Position numbers and translations under genes: made by a program | Shown: piece by piece, positions 32,945 through 44,748 of the stretch | Numbering within the stretch: position 1 is the stretch's first letter | How the letters are laid out: every line of letters begins with the position of its first letter | The notes under the pieces: generated by a model | Seen by the model: only the letters and a program-made list of their open reading frames with translations | Databases searched by the model: none | Told to the model about the DNA's origin: nothing | Source: Panopea generosa | Taxonomy: Eukaryota > Mollusca > Bivalvia > Adapedonta > Hiatellidae | NCBI GenBank assembly: GCA_029582155.1 | Contig: CM055896.1 | Coordinates: 11,492,987 to 11,556,986 of the forward strand | Direction: 5' to 3' | DNA: 64,000 bases

Positions 32945-33178
32945 AATTACACTGTGAAACCATATTATATAGAGCAGGAAAGGCAACTGATGAGATTGTG
33001 TGAACACTCGCGTATTCACGCAAAATTACGCAGTATCTCGTTTTTAATTATCTTAACTTCCATTCATCTCAGGAATACAAATCAAAATTCTTACACTGCA
33101 GAAAGAAATTGTTATCAAGAGAATACCATTCCCAGACATTTGTGTTTAAAATTGTTGAAGTACTTGTGATTATAAAAT
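32945..33178. repeat. Dispersed repeat E
   Basis: Shares GTGAAC/ATRCTCGC, TATTCACGCAAAATT and TTCCATTCATCTCAGGAA with 53950-54190 over about 230 bp in the same orientation. Confidence 0.8.
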
Positions 33179-33239
33179 TTGTATACTGCAGCAAACTATT
33201 ATACGTTTGAAACCTATCACATAGGCCCCATGCCTTAGA

Positions 33240-33487
33240 ACAGGGTTGGTATTAATCAACCATTCTCAAGAATATTCTTAGACTTGAACTGAAGAATGAA
33301 TTTTGAAAATCACATTTAGAGACCATTATTAGGCCAAAATTTGTAAGCATGCAGGGACACCTAATATATAGTAAGATAAACTCTTATAATTATTCTATAT
33401 GTCATGGTAAACTAGATATCTAAGGTTGAAATTTGGATATTCAAGCTCAAGTTTATGAATATTCTCAAGAATGGCCGGTGAATAGAG
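33240..33487. mobile_element. MITE copy (TTCTTAGAC family), inverse of 27265-27517
   Basis: CAACCATTCTCAAGAATATT at the left and AATATTCTCAAGAATGGCCG at the right. The interior matches the other copy in reverse. Confidence 0.75.
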
Positions 33488-33726
33488 ATCTAGACTATAT
33501 GTTTGGCGGGGAAAAAATGATTTTAAGTTGGCAAAATCAATCTAATGATCGGCAGATTCAGTATTACCAAAAACTGTCATTTTGTTTTCAGTTTTTTTTT
33601 CTGATTAAGATTAACGTTGCAGGTTCTATTTTGTTTTAAAACTCAATCCCAAATTAAATTAGCACATTTTTTGTTTTAATTATGGAGTGTGATTTTACCG
33701 GTGTTTTGCTTCCGACAGCTTCTCCC

Positions 33727-33748
33727 GCGCCAAAATTTGACCGGAAGT
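33727..33748 (+). promoter_or_regulatory. E2F-like and ETS-like sites upstream of a candidate first exon
   Basis: GCGCCAAAA (an E2F site read on the opposite strand) is followed 4 bp later by ACCGGAAGT (ETS core), 77-98 bp upstream of the ATG at 33825. They sit in a locally GC-richer patch, as expected of a housekeeping-type promoter. Confidence 0.4.
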
Positions 33749-33824
33749 ATCGCTCACGTAATCATAACAAAAAATCGAATATTTTCAGAAGGTGAAGTCT
33801 GCGTTAAATTCGTTGAACTAAACG

Positions 33825-33923
33825 ATGTCTGCCCAACAGATAGCAGCGTTGAAAGCAAGGGCTCGTGGGCGAGGTATATCGTCTATGAATGCACTGTCGG
33901 TGGCATTCAGCTCGCAGAAAAAG
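33825..33923 (+). CDS. Candidate first coding exon of the cysteine-motif gene
   Basis: The ATG opens a 33-codon basic N-terminus (MSAQQIAALKARARGRGISS and onward) ending at AAG|GTCAAG in phase 0, which matches the phase-0 start of the exon at 36776. A second possible donor (GTAATT at 33929) would leave phase 2 and require another exon. The link to 36776-37417 is inferred from strand, distance and phase only. Confidence 0.35.
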
Positions 33924-34134
33924 GTCAAGTAATTTTCAGTGTTCTGGGTAGATGTCTCAAAAGTTCCATAAGAAAGTTAGTGTAACCAGTGTGCCCAAGG
34001 TACACATTATAAAACATATGAATGTATCGTATTGACTAATGATAATTTGGGTTTTTGATCCCATTTTGATGATCAAAATGAATACCAGTCTGATTAATCT
34101 CCGACAAAGCCACTGAACATAATTTTAACTAAAC

Positions 34135-34745
34135 TTTGCAGGAAGGGTCATTTGATGGTCCTCTGACAAGTTTGTGTTTTTGGTCCGGTTTCAATATACA
34201 ATATGGCTGCCAGTCTGAATGGTATTTCCGGGCTTATTTTAAAAGATTTCTCCAAAACAAGAGAACAAAATTTAACCGAACTTTGCAGGAATATTTTCTG
34301 ATTATTTACCCTATACCAAGTTTTCGTTTTTGACTCCATTCCAATATTCAATATGTTTGCTTATGTGAACAATAGCTGAACCCATTGAACAGAATTTCCC
34401 TAACTTGTCAGGTTTTAATTTTGACATGTTCCTTTTATGGTCCTCTTCAAAGTTTGTATTTTAGGTGTGTTCCTCTTCAATATGGCTTCCAGTGTGAATT
34501 ATAATTTCTGATTGGCCAATGTTTGAAGTTTTTCTCTGAAACCCATTGGCCAAATATACCTTGCAGGAATATTCCTTAGTTGCTTTTCTGCCAAGTTTGT
34601 GTTTTTAGTCCCTGTTCCAATATTCACTATGGCCACATACCAGGTTAATTTCTGATTTCTGATTGGTCTATTTTAAAAACATTTCCACTCTGAAAAAATA
34701 TAAATTAACCAAATTTTGCAGAAATGTTTCTTGGGCGGTGAGTTA
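34135..34745 (+). repeat. Decayed tandem repeats of about 180-200 bp
   Basis: Phrases such as TTTGCAGGAA, CCAAGTTTG/CGTTTTTGGTCC and CAATATTCAATATG recur about four times in order. The vocabulary resembles the dispersed family at 38046-38655, but the copies are heavily diverged. Confidence 0.55.
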
Positions 34746-34966
34746 CTCTGCATAACACACCTGTACTGATTGATATCTTCATTGCATATACTAAGATTCA
34801 AACATTTCCAGGATTTTTTTTACCTTATTAAACAGACCAAAATTCATTTGACTTAGTATTTTCCAATTAAAAAATCATGTTTTTTTTCCCCCAATTGATG
34901 CAAAAAAATCACAAAATGAAAAGAAATTTTTCAGAGAAATTTGCTTAAGTTATAAACATTAAGGGA

Positions 34967-35219
34967 TTAACCCTTTACTTCATATAGATGCCTTTCGATA
35001 CCTCTAATATAGACGCCTTTTGACACCTCTTTGGACACCTTATATAGTAGGCTTTTGAATTATTGGGTGAATTATGTTTATATTAACTGACAGAGTGGAA
35101 AACAGTGCAGGAAGTGTTCAGATTGCTCGTTATGGGCAATCTGGACTCTTCCTGCACTGTTTTCAAAGGACTTCTGTGATTGGTGCAGGAAAACACGTAT
35201 CTATGGAGTAAAGGGTTAA
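34967..35219. mobile_element. piggyBac-like MITE with internal hairpin
   Basis: Ends TTAACCCTTTACTTCATATA and the inverse CTATGGAGTAAAGGGTTAA, so the boundaries carry TTAA. The interior has a strong palindrome: AACAGTGCAGGAAGTGTTCA ... TCTTCCTGCACTGTT around ATTGCTCGTTATGGGCAAT. An inverted second copy is at 45087-45330. Confidence 0.8.
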
Positions 35220-35379
35220 AACACACCACTTGATGTTAAGTATTATTGTAATATCTGATAATTAATGGTTAGAACATGATTTTTAAAGTGTTGTACACTT
35301 TATTTAGGGTTGTCAATATGTTTGAAGGAGCGAAAGAGAGATTAAGGTGTTGCTTTTCCATCGATGGCAGCGTCAAACA

Positions 35380-35680
35380 TTTATATTTAGCTCCAGCGTT
35401 AAGTTTTCGTTTTTACACTATTTCTCAACAAGTGCTAGGACACTCATACTTGGATCATAGTTACAACTTACACCCTGCATCACATTAAATACTGCAGATG
35501 CTGAGTGTGACCTACATTTCATGGTCCATTGATATTGCTTGATGCTGAATTTTGAATTTACATCCAACGTTAAGTTTTCATTTTTACACTATTTCTCAAC
35601 AAGTACTAGGACACTCATACTTGGATCATAATTACAACTAACACCCTGCATTACATAATATAATGCAGTTGCTGAATACT
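35380..35680 (+). repeat. Direct duplication of about 110 bp
   Basis: ACACTATTTCTCAACAAGTR and GGACACTCATACTTGGATCA occur twice, about 170 bp apart, with the same following sequence (ACACCCTGCAT). Confidence 0.85.
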
Positions 35681-36199
35681 TTATTTTTTAATTTATTGAA
35701 AAAAAAAAAATTCTTTTTTTTTATTTTTAATTTTTATTTTTTTTTTAAATATGTTGTACTACTGGTTAAAGTTTTGTGTGCAACTACCATTATGTTCATA
35801 TCTCAAAATCACCAAATGTATTTGACAGAAACTTCACACAATAATCCACACAATATTTCTTACCGGTAGTCATTAAACTTACTACATTAACCAAGATAAT
35901 TCTTGCATGAATATAATGTTTTAATTTTTTTCTCTCCCATGTGTGTATAAACGGTAAAGCAGAAACAGCGAGACATATCATTCCACAGAATTCTTGTTTT
36001 ACCTGAGAAAAAAGCCAATCTCAGCTTTATTCCAGTCTTAAATTATGAATGAGTTTTCGCTGTTTTACCTGAAAAAGTCAGCAAGGTTTGAAATATAACT
36101 TCTGAATTAGGGCGTACACAAACAAGACATATTGGCGATTTGAAACATGTATGGGACATAAAATTATAGTAGATTGTATTCCCCCTCCCCCCCCCAAAA

Positions 36200-36410
36200 A
36201 AAGCCCAAAGTGCATGGTCCAGTGGTAGAGCACCGATACCATGATCGGAGGTTCGTGGGTTCGATCCTCCACTACGACTGTGTGGTGTCCTTGAGCAAGG
36301 CACTTTTTCCGCATATGCTTTTTACTGGTTCTACCCAGGAAGACTTCAAGCGTGATTTGTCTAAGTTGTAAGAACTTGTTTCACCAAAGTAAAATAAATA
36401 AGTTTAAAAA
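36200..36410 (+). mobile_element. SINE family B, best-preserved copy
   Basis: The tRNA-like head has GTGCATGGTCCAGTGGTAGA (A-box region) and GTGGGTTCGATCCTCCACTA (B box). The body has GTGTCCTTGAGCAAGGCACT, GGTTCTACCCAGGAAGAC and a 3' end in A-rich sequence. It lies in the likely intron before the exon at 36776. Confidence 0.85.
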
Positions 36411-36775
36411 AACAAAAAAACAAACAAAAAGTGGACGTTGCCAAATTCAAAGTAGACATTGCCAGCGACGGCTCATTTTGACAACCCTGTTTATTTCCCA
36501 ATAATTCATCTTGTTCGCTCGCCACGACAAAAAAAAACATTTGGATTTAAGAAACTGACCTTAATATTTCTTTGATTTTGAGCATTCGATAAAAAGTTGT
36601 TGGAAAGGGAGAATGAGTAGCTTTTATAAGAAAATTCAAGCCCTGATACACTAGGTATGCATTTATTTATCTAGTTTAAATATCTTCTTCCAACAATGTA
36701 CAGTGTACAATGTACATGCAAATATTGTTATTTTGTCCAAACTTATTTATATTAGACATTATTTTTTATTTGTAG

Positions 36776-37417
36776 TTTGAGCCAGGAGATTCTCCCCAGT
36801 CCCCAGGAAACAGGCCAACCCAGTGTATCTGTAATCGCGAGCTGCAGGACATCCTCTGTCGCTCCTGTGGGTACTGCTTTGTTGGACGTGTCCGAAAGAA
36901 ATGTCTTGTGCACCCCAATGAGATTCTACTGATGGACTCATCATGCTGCCCGCAATGTAAGACGGTGTACCTGCTAGAGATCAAGTCCAGTGATACACCG
37001 GTGAAGAAACAGTTGGATGAACTTGATACAGAGTTAATCAGTTTACGAGAGCGTAGGGACAGTGGAGATAGAGAGAGAAGAGGCAGCGGAGATCAGTGGT
37101 TAGAAAGTGGTGTCGCTGCTGGAAGAAAGAAGAGAAGAGGGAGCTCGAGTGACCTGTTGGTGGGGGATGATACTCTGACCTGTGGTGAGCCTGGACAGGG
37201 AATACTACAGCCAATAGGAAGATTGTTTAACAAGGATTCCAAAGACTCCGCCTCGGTCTTGAAAATGGGAACAGTTGCAGAATCTGGGTCAAAGACAAAA
37301 TTAACAGAGTCTCCTGGAAGAAGTGTTCTAGAGAATGCTTTGAAGAGGAACGGGATGCAAGACTGGGAGAATGGAATGGAAAAAATGAACGAGCTGTGCA
37401 TTGGAGAGAAGAGATAG
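36776..37417 (+). CDS. Last coding exon of a cysteine-rich (zinc-ribbon-like) protein
   Basis: Open in phase 0 from an AG acceptor (TTATTTGTAG) to a TAG stop, 213 residues. Near its start is a dense cysteine motif: CIC at 17-19, CRSCGYC at 28-34, KKC at 41-43 followed by HP, and CCPQC at 57-61. The pattern C-X-C, C-X2-C, C-X2-H, C-X2-C fits a small zinc-binding module. It is followed by a charged helical stretch (KKQLDELDTELISLRERRDS) and a low-complexity Ser/Gly/Lys-rich tail. Codon use and conserved-looking cysteines mark it as a real exon. I do not recognise a named family with confidence and give no function. Confidence 0.72.
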   Translation, partial: FEPGDSPQSPGNRPTQCICNRELQDILCRSCGYCFVGRVRKKCLVHPNEILLMDSSCCPQCKTVYLLEIKSSDTPVKKQLDELDTELISLRERRDSGDRERRGSGDQWLESGVAAGRKKRRGSSSDLLVGDDTLTCGEPGQGILQPIGRLFNKDSKDSASVLKMGTVAESGSKTKLTESPGRSVLENALKRNGMQDWENGMEKMNELCIGEKR

Positions 37418-37964
37418 TAAACTTTCAACTATTAGATCTTTTGATGGTTGCTGCTGACATAAGTAAGTAGTTGATCAGGCTCAAGACTTGAAGTGTTACA
37501 GTTATCCCAGAAGGTGTTCGACTTCATCTTTTGGTAGAAGGGCCTTTCTCTGATTCCAAATCTCAAATGTAGCATATACTGGAAAGTCACTTTTTGGAAA
37601 CAATTCGAGTAAGTGATTATTTTATGGAAATGGACACAAGACAGTTAAAACATCCTTTTCCTAATAGAAAAACATGAGTTCTTTTTCTAAAATGTTTCTC
37701 TAGTTTTAACCAGTTTCATTGATTTACTCAGATTTATGTCCAACTGAGGTATTCCATCACCAGTAAACACCCTGAAAACTGTATGCTATTGATAAATGAA
37801 TATATATGTTATATTGTTTAATTGTTGTTCTCGAAAGAACTAAGGAAGTTTGTAGTTTCTGAAGGCAAAGTGAGCTGTCAGAGGAAGTATGTTTTTGTTT
37901 TTGGCATCAAAGTCAGCATTTGTTGTTATAACTCAGGAAAATTGTATTTTTATTTATACTTTTA
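37418..37964 (+). other. Probable 3' UTR of the cysteine-motif gene
   Basis: No reading frame or repeat was recognised. No AATAAA lies close behind the stop, so the transcript end is unknown. Confidence 0.4.
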
Positions 37965-38945
37965 TTTATAACTCAAAGTGAGCTTTTGTGGTCATTTAGC
38001 TGTCAGTTAATATTTGTTTAAGGCTCAGTGAACTCAAAATTCATTTTTAGCTCTACTGGCCAAAGGCCAGAAGTGCTTATGCGATGGTGCGTTGTCTGTC
38101 GTCCGTCGTCTGTCGTCTGTTAACAGCACTTTCTCTGAAACCACTAGGCCAATTAAACTGAAACTTCACATGCATGTTTCTGTTGCATAGGAGACTATAC
38201 AGAAGATATTTTTTTTTTCGATATGAAATTCAAGATGGCCGCCGTTACTAAAAATATTCCAAAACTTAAAAAATCTTCTTCTCATGAACGGCCCAACAGA
38301 TTTTCAAAATACTTATGTAGTAATGATAACCAACTATAGTATTATTAGATTTGTTCAAATGGTGTCCCTAGGGTTAAATATGACCCCACTGCGAGGGTTC
38401 AATTAGGGGACACGTCATTATAATATATATATTTTTTTTTTTTTTAAATGGAAATGATTTTGCCTATATCTTCACAGAAGCATTGTTTGGTGAAGGAGGT
38501 TCAGATATAGTTTTGTTACATTTGTTCAAATCTTGTCCCTAGGGTTAAAAATGACCCCGCCCCGATATTTCTATTGCATAGGAGAATTTCAAAAAGTGCT
38601 ATGGCCACTATGAGTCAGTAGAGCGTCCTCAGGCCCTCTTGGGCCTCTTGTTCTTTTAGGCTCAAAGTGAGCTTTTGTGATCATATAACTGTCAGGGAAA
38701 GAGTATTTTTGTTTAAGGTTCAAAATGAGCTTTTTGTGATCATATTGCTGTCATTTTAAGTGTATTTTTGTTTGAGGCTAAAAGTGAGCTTTTGTGATAA
38801 TTTAGCTGTCAGTTAAAGTGTGTTTTTGTTAAAAACTGAAATGGAGCTTTTGCGATCATATAACTGTCAAAATTAATTTTTGTTAAAGGCTCAAAGTGAG
38901 CTTTTGTGGTCATATAACTGTCCGGGAAAGAAGGACCCATAAACT
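37965..38945 (+). repeat. Tandem repeats of about 58 bp interrupted by a dispersed element
   Basis: GGCTCAAAGTGAGCTTTTGT with a following ATAACTGTCAGGGAAAG-like half occurs at about 37970, 38658, 38715, 38770, 38830 and 38885. The run is split by the dispersed repeat at 38046-38655, which seems to have inserted into the array. Confidence 0.8.
38046..38655 (+). repeat. Dispersed repeat F1 (GCTCTACTGGCCAAAGGC family), plus copy
   Basis: Starts TTTTAGCTCTACTGGCCAAA, passes through AATTCAAGATGGCCGCC and CCCTAGGGTTAAA, and ends CAGGCCCTCTTGGGCCTCTT. Inverted copies lie at 46440-47590 and 50575-52395. I recall similar sequence as common in mollusc introns and UTRs. Confidence 0.8.
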
Positions 38946-39139
38946 TCCAAAATCAATAATTACGTATGTTGAAACAGTTACTGAGTAGTATTTGTTTAAG
39001 TATTGAAATCTAATCTACGGACCCAGATTACAACACTAAAATGTTTCTTCCAATATTAACCATTCATACATACAAGGACTTTGTTTGCATTGCCATTCAG
39101 CTACTTGTCTTCATAGTGTATTGACAGACAGTCTCTTTG

Positions 39140-39370
39140 ATGATTTATATTTGACATTGCATCTCATTGTCATATTTCCTGTAATTGTATCTTGTAAATG
39201 GTCAAAGGCATTATTATATTTGCTAATATACTTGAACTTTTCATTTGTCTCTCACCCTGATTCAAGTGGGAAAGTTGTCAGTTATTTGTGGAGATGGGAA
39301 AAGAGTGGTTAGGTGAAATGATTGTCTGTAAACCCTCAATGGCATGGAAAAAAAGCTAAGCATTGAAACA
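39140..39370 (+). mobile_element. SINE family A, headless diverged copy
   Basis: CATTGCATCTCATTGTCATA, CTGATTCAAGTGGGAAAGTT and AACCCTCAATGGCATGGAAA match the family body; the tRNA-like head is absent. Confidence 0.65.
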
Positions 39371-39375
39371 GTACA

Positions 39376-40204
39376 AAAATATTGACAAATTTCAAGTATG
39401 TGATTGCTGAAGTCTTATTGGTGGCTTAACTTGCGCTTGATTTAAAATGATTCTAATTTCATTAAGAGCTTATAAAACTACGTTTGCCCGTTTCTAGTAT
39501 TTTGTTTACTACGTATGTGACAGATAATTCTAAAGTTTTAAATTGCTCTAGACTGTTACAGCTAAAAAGTGAGTCGGTCTTTAACAATCAAAAGGATGTT
39601 AATCATACTGGTGTGTAATGCTTGTTGGAACTCTGTCACATAATAAACCTCCTACTCCTAAAGCTGTAATGGGAGCCTTTGCTACATCCAAATATCATCA
39701 AATGATCAAGTTTACCAGTAACTTAGGGAAGAGTGTTGTTTTTAGCTTGGGATGCATATTTTTTTGTGCTGAAAAAGGTGTTGTTAATTTAGTCTTTTTG
39801 AACAATGTCTTTTAAAAGTTATTTCAGTAGTCTTGTAATAACTGAGGTGATTTAGTTTATGTTTATTTTTATTTTGTGTTTCATTTTCTTGTATCAGAAT
39901 GTAAATAACTGTTTTGTTATTTCTAATATGTGGTCAAGTAGGCTAACTTTCACCATGGTTATTATATTTGCTGATTGTAGGTAGTATATGTATTTCACCA
40001 TTTATTGTTTTACTGTAACTATGACTAATGAATTCACTCCAAATATGCCATTTAGCTAGTTCATTCACATCAGTCATCACTTATTTATGTGCTGGTCCCA
40101 GTTTCATTTAATGTCTCAATTGAGATTTTCCTCAAATGAAATGCTGTAACTTCAGTTACATTGATTATTGTGTTATCTATCCTTTACCAATGAGTTATGA
40201 GATA
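39376..40204. other. Intergenic stretch, unassigned
   Basis: AT-rich with no supported gene. A 65-codon ORF at 39618-39815 shows no recognisable domain. Confidence 0.4.
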
Positions 40205-41840
40205 ATAACTGAAGCATTCACTTAAACCAAGATTAGGTTATGTGCTGATCATAACTAACTAGCAATCACTCAAACCATTACTGTGTTATGTGCCAATCAT
40301 AACTAGCAATCACTCAAACCATTACTGTTTTATGTGTTAATCATAACTAACTAGCAATCACTCAATCCATTACTGTGTTATGTGCCAACATATAGCAATC
40401 ACTCAAACCATTACTGTAGTATGTGCTGACATAATGGTTAGGTTATGTGCTGATCATAACTAACTAGCAATCATTCAAACCATAACTGTATTATATGCTA
40501 ATCATAACTAACTAGCAATCACTCAAACCATTACTGTATTATGTGCTGACATAACGATTAGGTTATGTGCTGATCATAACTAACTAGCAATCACTCAAAT
40601 CATTACTGTATTATGTGCTAATCATAACTAAATAGTAATCATTCAAACCATTACTGTATTATGTGCTAATCATAACTTACTAGCAATCATTCAAACCATT
40701 ACTGTATTATGTGCTAATCATAATTAACTAGCAATCACTCAAACCATTACTGAGTTATGTGCTGATATATAGCAATCACTCAATCCATTAATGTTTTATG
40801 TACTGACGTATAGCAATCACTCAAACCATTACTGTATAATGTGCTGACATATAGCAATCACTCAAACCATTACTGTAAAATGTGCTGACATATAGCAATC
40901 ACTCAAACCATTAATGTTGTATGTGCTGACATATAGCAGTCACTCAAATCATTACTGTATGAAGTGCTGACATATAGCAATCACTCAAACCATTACTCTT
41001 TTATGTGCTGACATACAGCAATCACTCAAACTATTACTGAATTATGTGCTGACATATAGCAATCACTTAATCCATTACTCTTTTATGTGCTGACATATAG
41101 CAATCACTCAAACCATTAATGTTGTATGTGCTGACATATAGCAATCACTCAAACCATTAATGTTGTATGTGCTGACATCACTCAAATCATTACTGTATGA
41201 AGTGCTGACATATAGCAATCACTCAAACCATTACTCTTTTATGTGCTGACATACAGCAATCACTCAAACTATTACTGAATTATGTGCTGACATATAGCAA
41301 TCACTCAAACTATTACTGAATTATGTGCTGACATATAGCAATCACTCAATCCATTACTCTTTTATGTGCTGACATATAGCAATCACTCAAACCATTAATG
41401 TTGTATGTGCTGACATATAGCAATCACTCAAACCATTAATGTTGTATGTGCTGACATCACTCAAACCATTACTGTATAATGTGCTGACATATAGCAATCA
41501 CTCAATCCATTACTCTTTTATGTGCTGACAAAGCAATCACTCAAACTATTACTCTTTTATGTGCTGACATATAGCAATCACTCAAACTATTACTGTATAA
41601 TGTGCTGACATATAGCAATCACTCAAACCATTACTGTATTATGTGCTGACATATAGCAATCACTCAAACCATTAATGTTGTATGTGCTGACATATAGCAG
41701 TCATTCAAACCATTACTGTTTTATGTGCTGACATTTAGCAATCACTCAAACCATTTCTGTATTATGTGCTAACCATAGTTGTATGGTTTATGTGCTGACC
41801 ATATCTGTAGCAATCATACAAACCATTACTTAACCACATT
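40205..41840 (+). repeat. 41-bp minisatellite with higher-order structure
   Basis: The unit is approximately GACATATAGCAATCACTCAA, then ACCATTACTGTATTATGTGCT, repeated about 38 times. Early units carry ATCATAACTAACTAGC in place of GACATATAGC. Blocks of several distinguishable units recur: ATTACTGTATGAAGTG occurs at about 40951 and again at about 41189, with matching units around each. Confidence 0.95.
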
Positions 41841-42389
41841 CATTGCTGGTTTTCATGCTGACCATAATTGTTACATTCACTCAAGCCATTGCTACGTTAT
41901 GTAGAGTTTGAAACTCAAACATGGAAAATTAAAGAGAAACCTGCTGAAACTTGTCATTCATTGTCATGATAATAACTTAAACAGAAAGTCTCTAAACCTT
42001 AGAGAATAATTACTGTTGTCAGTGAAATATCCTTTTTATTCACTAAGTGAGCACTGGTGTGGTATGCTCACAAAGTGAGCTGCATGACAATTTTAGTTTA
42101 ATCTAAAAATGAATATATTGGCATTTAACTTGTATGTTGTCATAAAGAAACATTACCAGGTGTACATATAACTTTACCATTTATGCATCCGAAGTATATA
42201 ATTGTATTGCCACTTTATTATATGGGTTTTAGAAACTACATCATTACTTTTGATTCGTTTGTTTTTTCATATTTTGAATGAACAGTCCTTGGTATTCCTT
42301 TTCAGTAAAGTAGTATAGCGGAGACACTGGTGACATTTCTAGTTTCTCATTTTTCTTCCCCAGTTTAACTCATTAATGAGTAGGAGCCT

Positions 42390-42586
42390 GGGGTCAGTTT
42401 CACTAAACATCTTAAGCTAACAGTTTCCTCGACTCAGAAATTTTCAATTTTTCTAAACGATTACCGGAACTCATTCAGAGTTGAAGTTACTTATCTAAAA
42501 AAAATGGTAAAAAATACATGCAAAATGATTAGGGGGAAATTGGGGAAAATCTCAAGCTGAGATGTTCAGTGAAACTGGGGCCTGGG
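42390..42586. mobile_element. MITE, GGTCAGTTTCACTAAACATCTTAAGC family
   Basis: The left end GGTCAGTTTCACTAAACATC and the right end GATGTTCAGTGAAACTGGGG are inverse, 197 bp, non-coding. A fragment of a related end is at about 46143-46170. Confidence 0.7.
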
Positions 42587-42849
42587 TGTTCGTGGGTGGT
42601 TTAAACCGCATTCATTAGTAATTTCTAGAATAATATGCAGAATTCTGAATATTATTCAGTATTTATGTTTTCATTATTTAATTTGTATTTTAAAATATAC
42701 CTCTAGTCGAATCCTGTTCATTGCCCCATAAGGGTTAATTTTGTAATTCCTGTTAAACATTTTACTTTTGGTTGACAATTAAAAAAAATAACTTTATTAG
42801 CCTTGTGTCATTTTCTTTAAAGGCCTTGTATTGTTTATAAAATTTTAAC

Positions 42850-43035
42850 TTATATACAAACCTGTCTTAAGCAGCCAATCAAGAGAAAGAGCAAAAGTGA
42901 CTGTTTAAGACAGGGTGCTCCTTTATACAGGTTAATTTGCTCTGAAAGCATAGAAATGAGAAATAGCAAATGTGGCTGCTCTAGACTAGTGGCTGTTACA
43001 CAGAGGAGACCGTTTACACACGTTTGACTGTATTT
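42850..43035. mobile_element. MITE copy (AAGCAGCC family), inverse orientation
   Basis: AACCTGTCTTAAGCAGCCAA at the left and ACACGTTTGACTGTATTTTA at the right, matching 11848-12033 in reverse. Confidence 0.7.
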
Positions 43036-43174
43036 TATATCAAAGTAAAGAAAGCTGATGAAGAGTGATTATTGCTATGGCATGTTCCGTTTAGACAAGT
43101 TAAATGATTGTACTTGTCAGTAATGCAGTGACTCAGCTCTCTGTATGGCAACAAGTGTTTGCTGTTTTGGCAAC

Positions 43175-43370
43175 TTATTTATTTTACATTGATTGTGAAA
43201 CTGCAAGACCTTGAGTTGTAGACAAATCACAATGTTTTCCCTAGAACCAATACCAGGGATATGTAAAGTGTCTTATATTCCAAGATACATCACAAGCTCG
43301 TGGTCTGGGATCGAAAACCCTAAGATGATGGGTGTGACACTCGTACTAGACCATGTGGTCCATGCTTAGT
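43175..43370 (-). mobile_element. SINE family B, diverged copy
   Basis: Reverse copy with TTGATTGTGAAACTGCAAGA, CCCTAGAACCAATACCAG, GTGGTCTGGGATCGAAAACC and the head ACTAGACCATGTGGTCCATG. Confidence 0.65.
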
Positions 43371-43734
43371 AAATATTCAATTATTACAAATTTTATATTG
43401 CTCGGCCCAAAAATCCAGAGAATTGCTTTTAACATCTGAAAAATGAAATTACTTTTAAAATAAAAAATAAAATAGCTGGTAAAATTGAAATGAGCCCACT
43501 TTTCTAAAAATAAGTATCACATACACGTGTAGGCAAAGTCAGGGGACATCAATTCATCTCCTGGAAATGTCCCCAGAATGCAGGAAATACATCATAAAAA
43601 AATTATAGGTGGGGAGGGGGATGCCCTCAGACACCCTTAGAACCTGGTGGGCTTGCACATCATTTTAAGGTCAGCTTCACCACTGATTTTTGCCAGTTAA
43701 AATGCAACAAGGACTCGGTGTGTATTTGCTTGAT

Positions 43735-44748
43735 ATACTGTGAAATCATTTATTTTCATGGGTATTAAATTTTTGTGGTTTCCACTTCAAAGACATATTC
43801 GTGGGGACTTAAATTCGTTGAAAACCAAAATATTTTTTTTACACTTTCGACATTGCATAGTTCGTTTCAGTTATTAACCATTGCTGTAATACACACGTCA
43901 TGCGTCAGGGTTTATCGCACCCTGCTGTGCCAATAAGTGTTGACACATGCCAATAAGTACCCTAATAAACAAGTATGATATAGAACTAATTGTTATGCAA
44001 ACACCAGGTGAGGAAAGGAGAAGTACGACATCTAATCCAAAAAGGGTTTCAGAATGCAGGCCTGGTGTAAATAACAATAGTGCCACGTCACGTGACTGGA
44101 ATTGGGCAGTAAATTAATGTGCTGCGTATTTTAAGAGATTTGTTTGTTTTAATCATTAAAAATGTATCGCCATATAATTAATCATAAAGAGAAACAATTA
44201 TAGAACAGAATAGTAAAAAATACCACAAAATAAAAGATATTACTTCACTAGAAACTTATGTTGTAGTTTTCTTTGTACACACGCATACTGTCCTTTTACA
44301 ATGTTTTACACTTTTTTTACAATGTTTACCGCAGGCCTATACGCCACATTGTTTCAACCCGATAGCATTTTGTTGCAAAGTGACGGTCTATTTTTAGCAA
44401 CTCTGACATTTTATTAAAATACAATAAATTATAACACATCTCGCTATGTACACACACACGTCTATGAGTGGATGGATGTAGAATTAAAGATGATATGAGT
44501 AATAAATTTTTTTTACACTATTTACAAAATCATCAATGTAAATATTGATACAATATGACGAAAGAAAATATATAAATATAGGATGGATTTTTAACCACAA
44601 TGCGTTGCACGTAGGCATATGACAACAGAGGTAATTTATTTTGACAGCATTGCATTATTACGTAAACTTATTTTTTGGGTATTTGATTTCGTTGTCTAGG
44701 CTTCCCATGAAAATCAGTACCCCACGAAAATTAATGATTTCACAGTAT
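43735..44748. mobile_element. DNA element with ATACTGTGAAATCATT ends, about 1 kb
   Basis: The left end ATACTGTGAAATCATTTATT and the right end AATGATTTCACAGTAT are inverse. Similarity extends inward through the GTGGGGACTTAAATTCGTTG-type arm (left) and CCCCACGAAAATTAATGATT (right). The interior is non-coding. I associate this terminal sequence with mollusc genomes. Confidence 0.75.
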
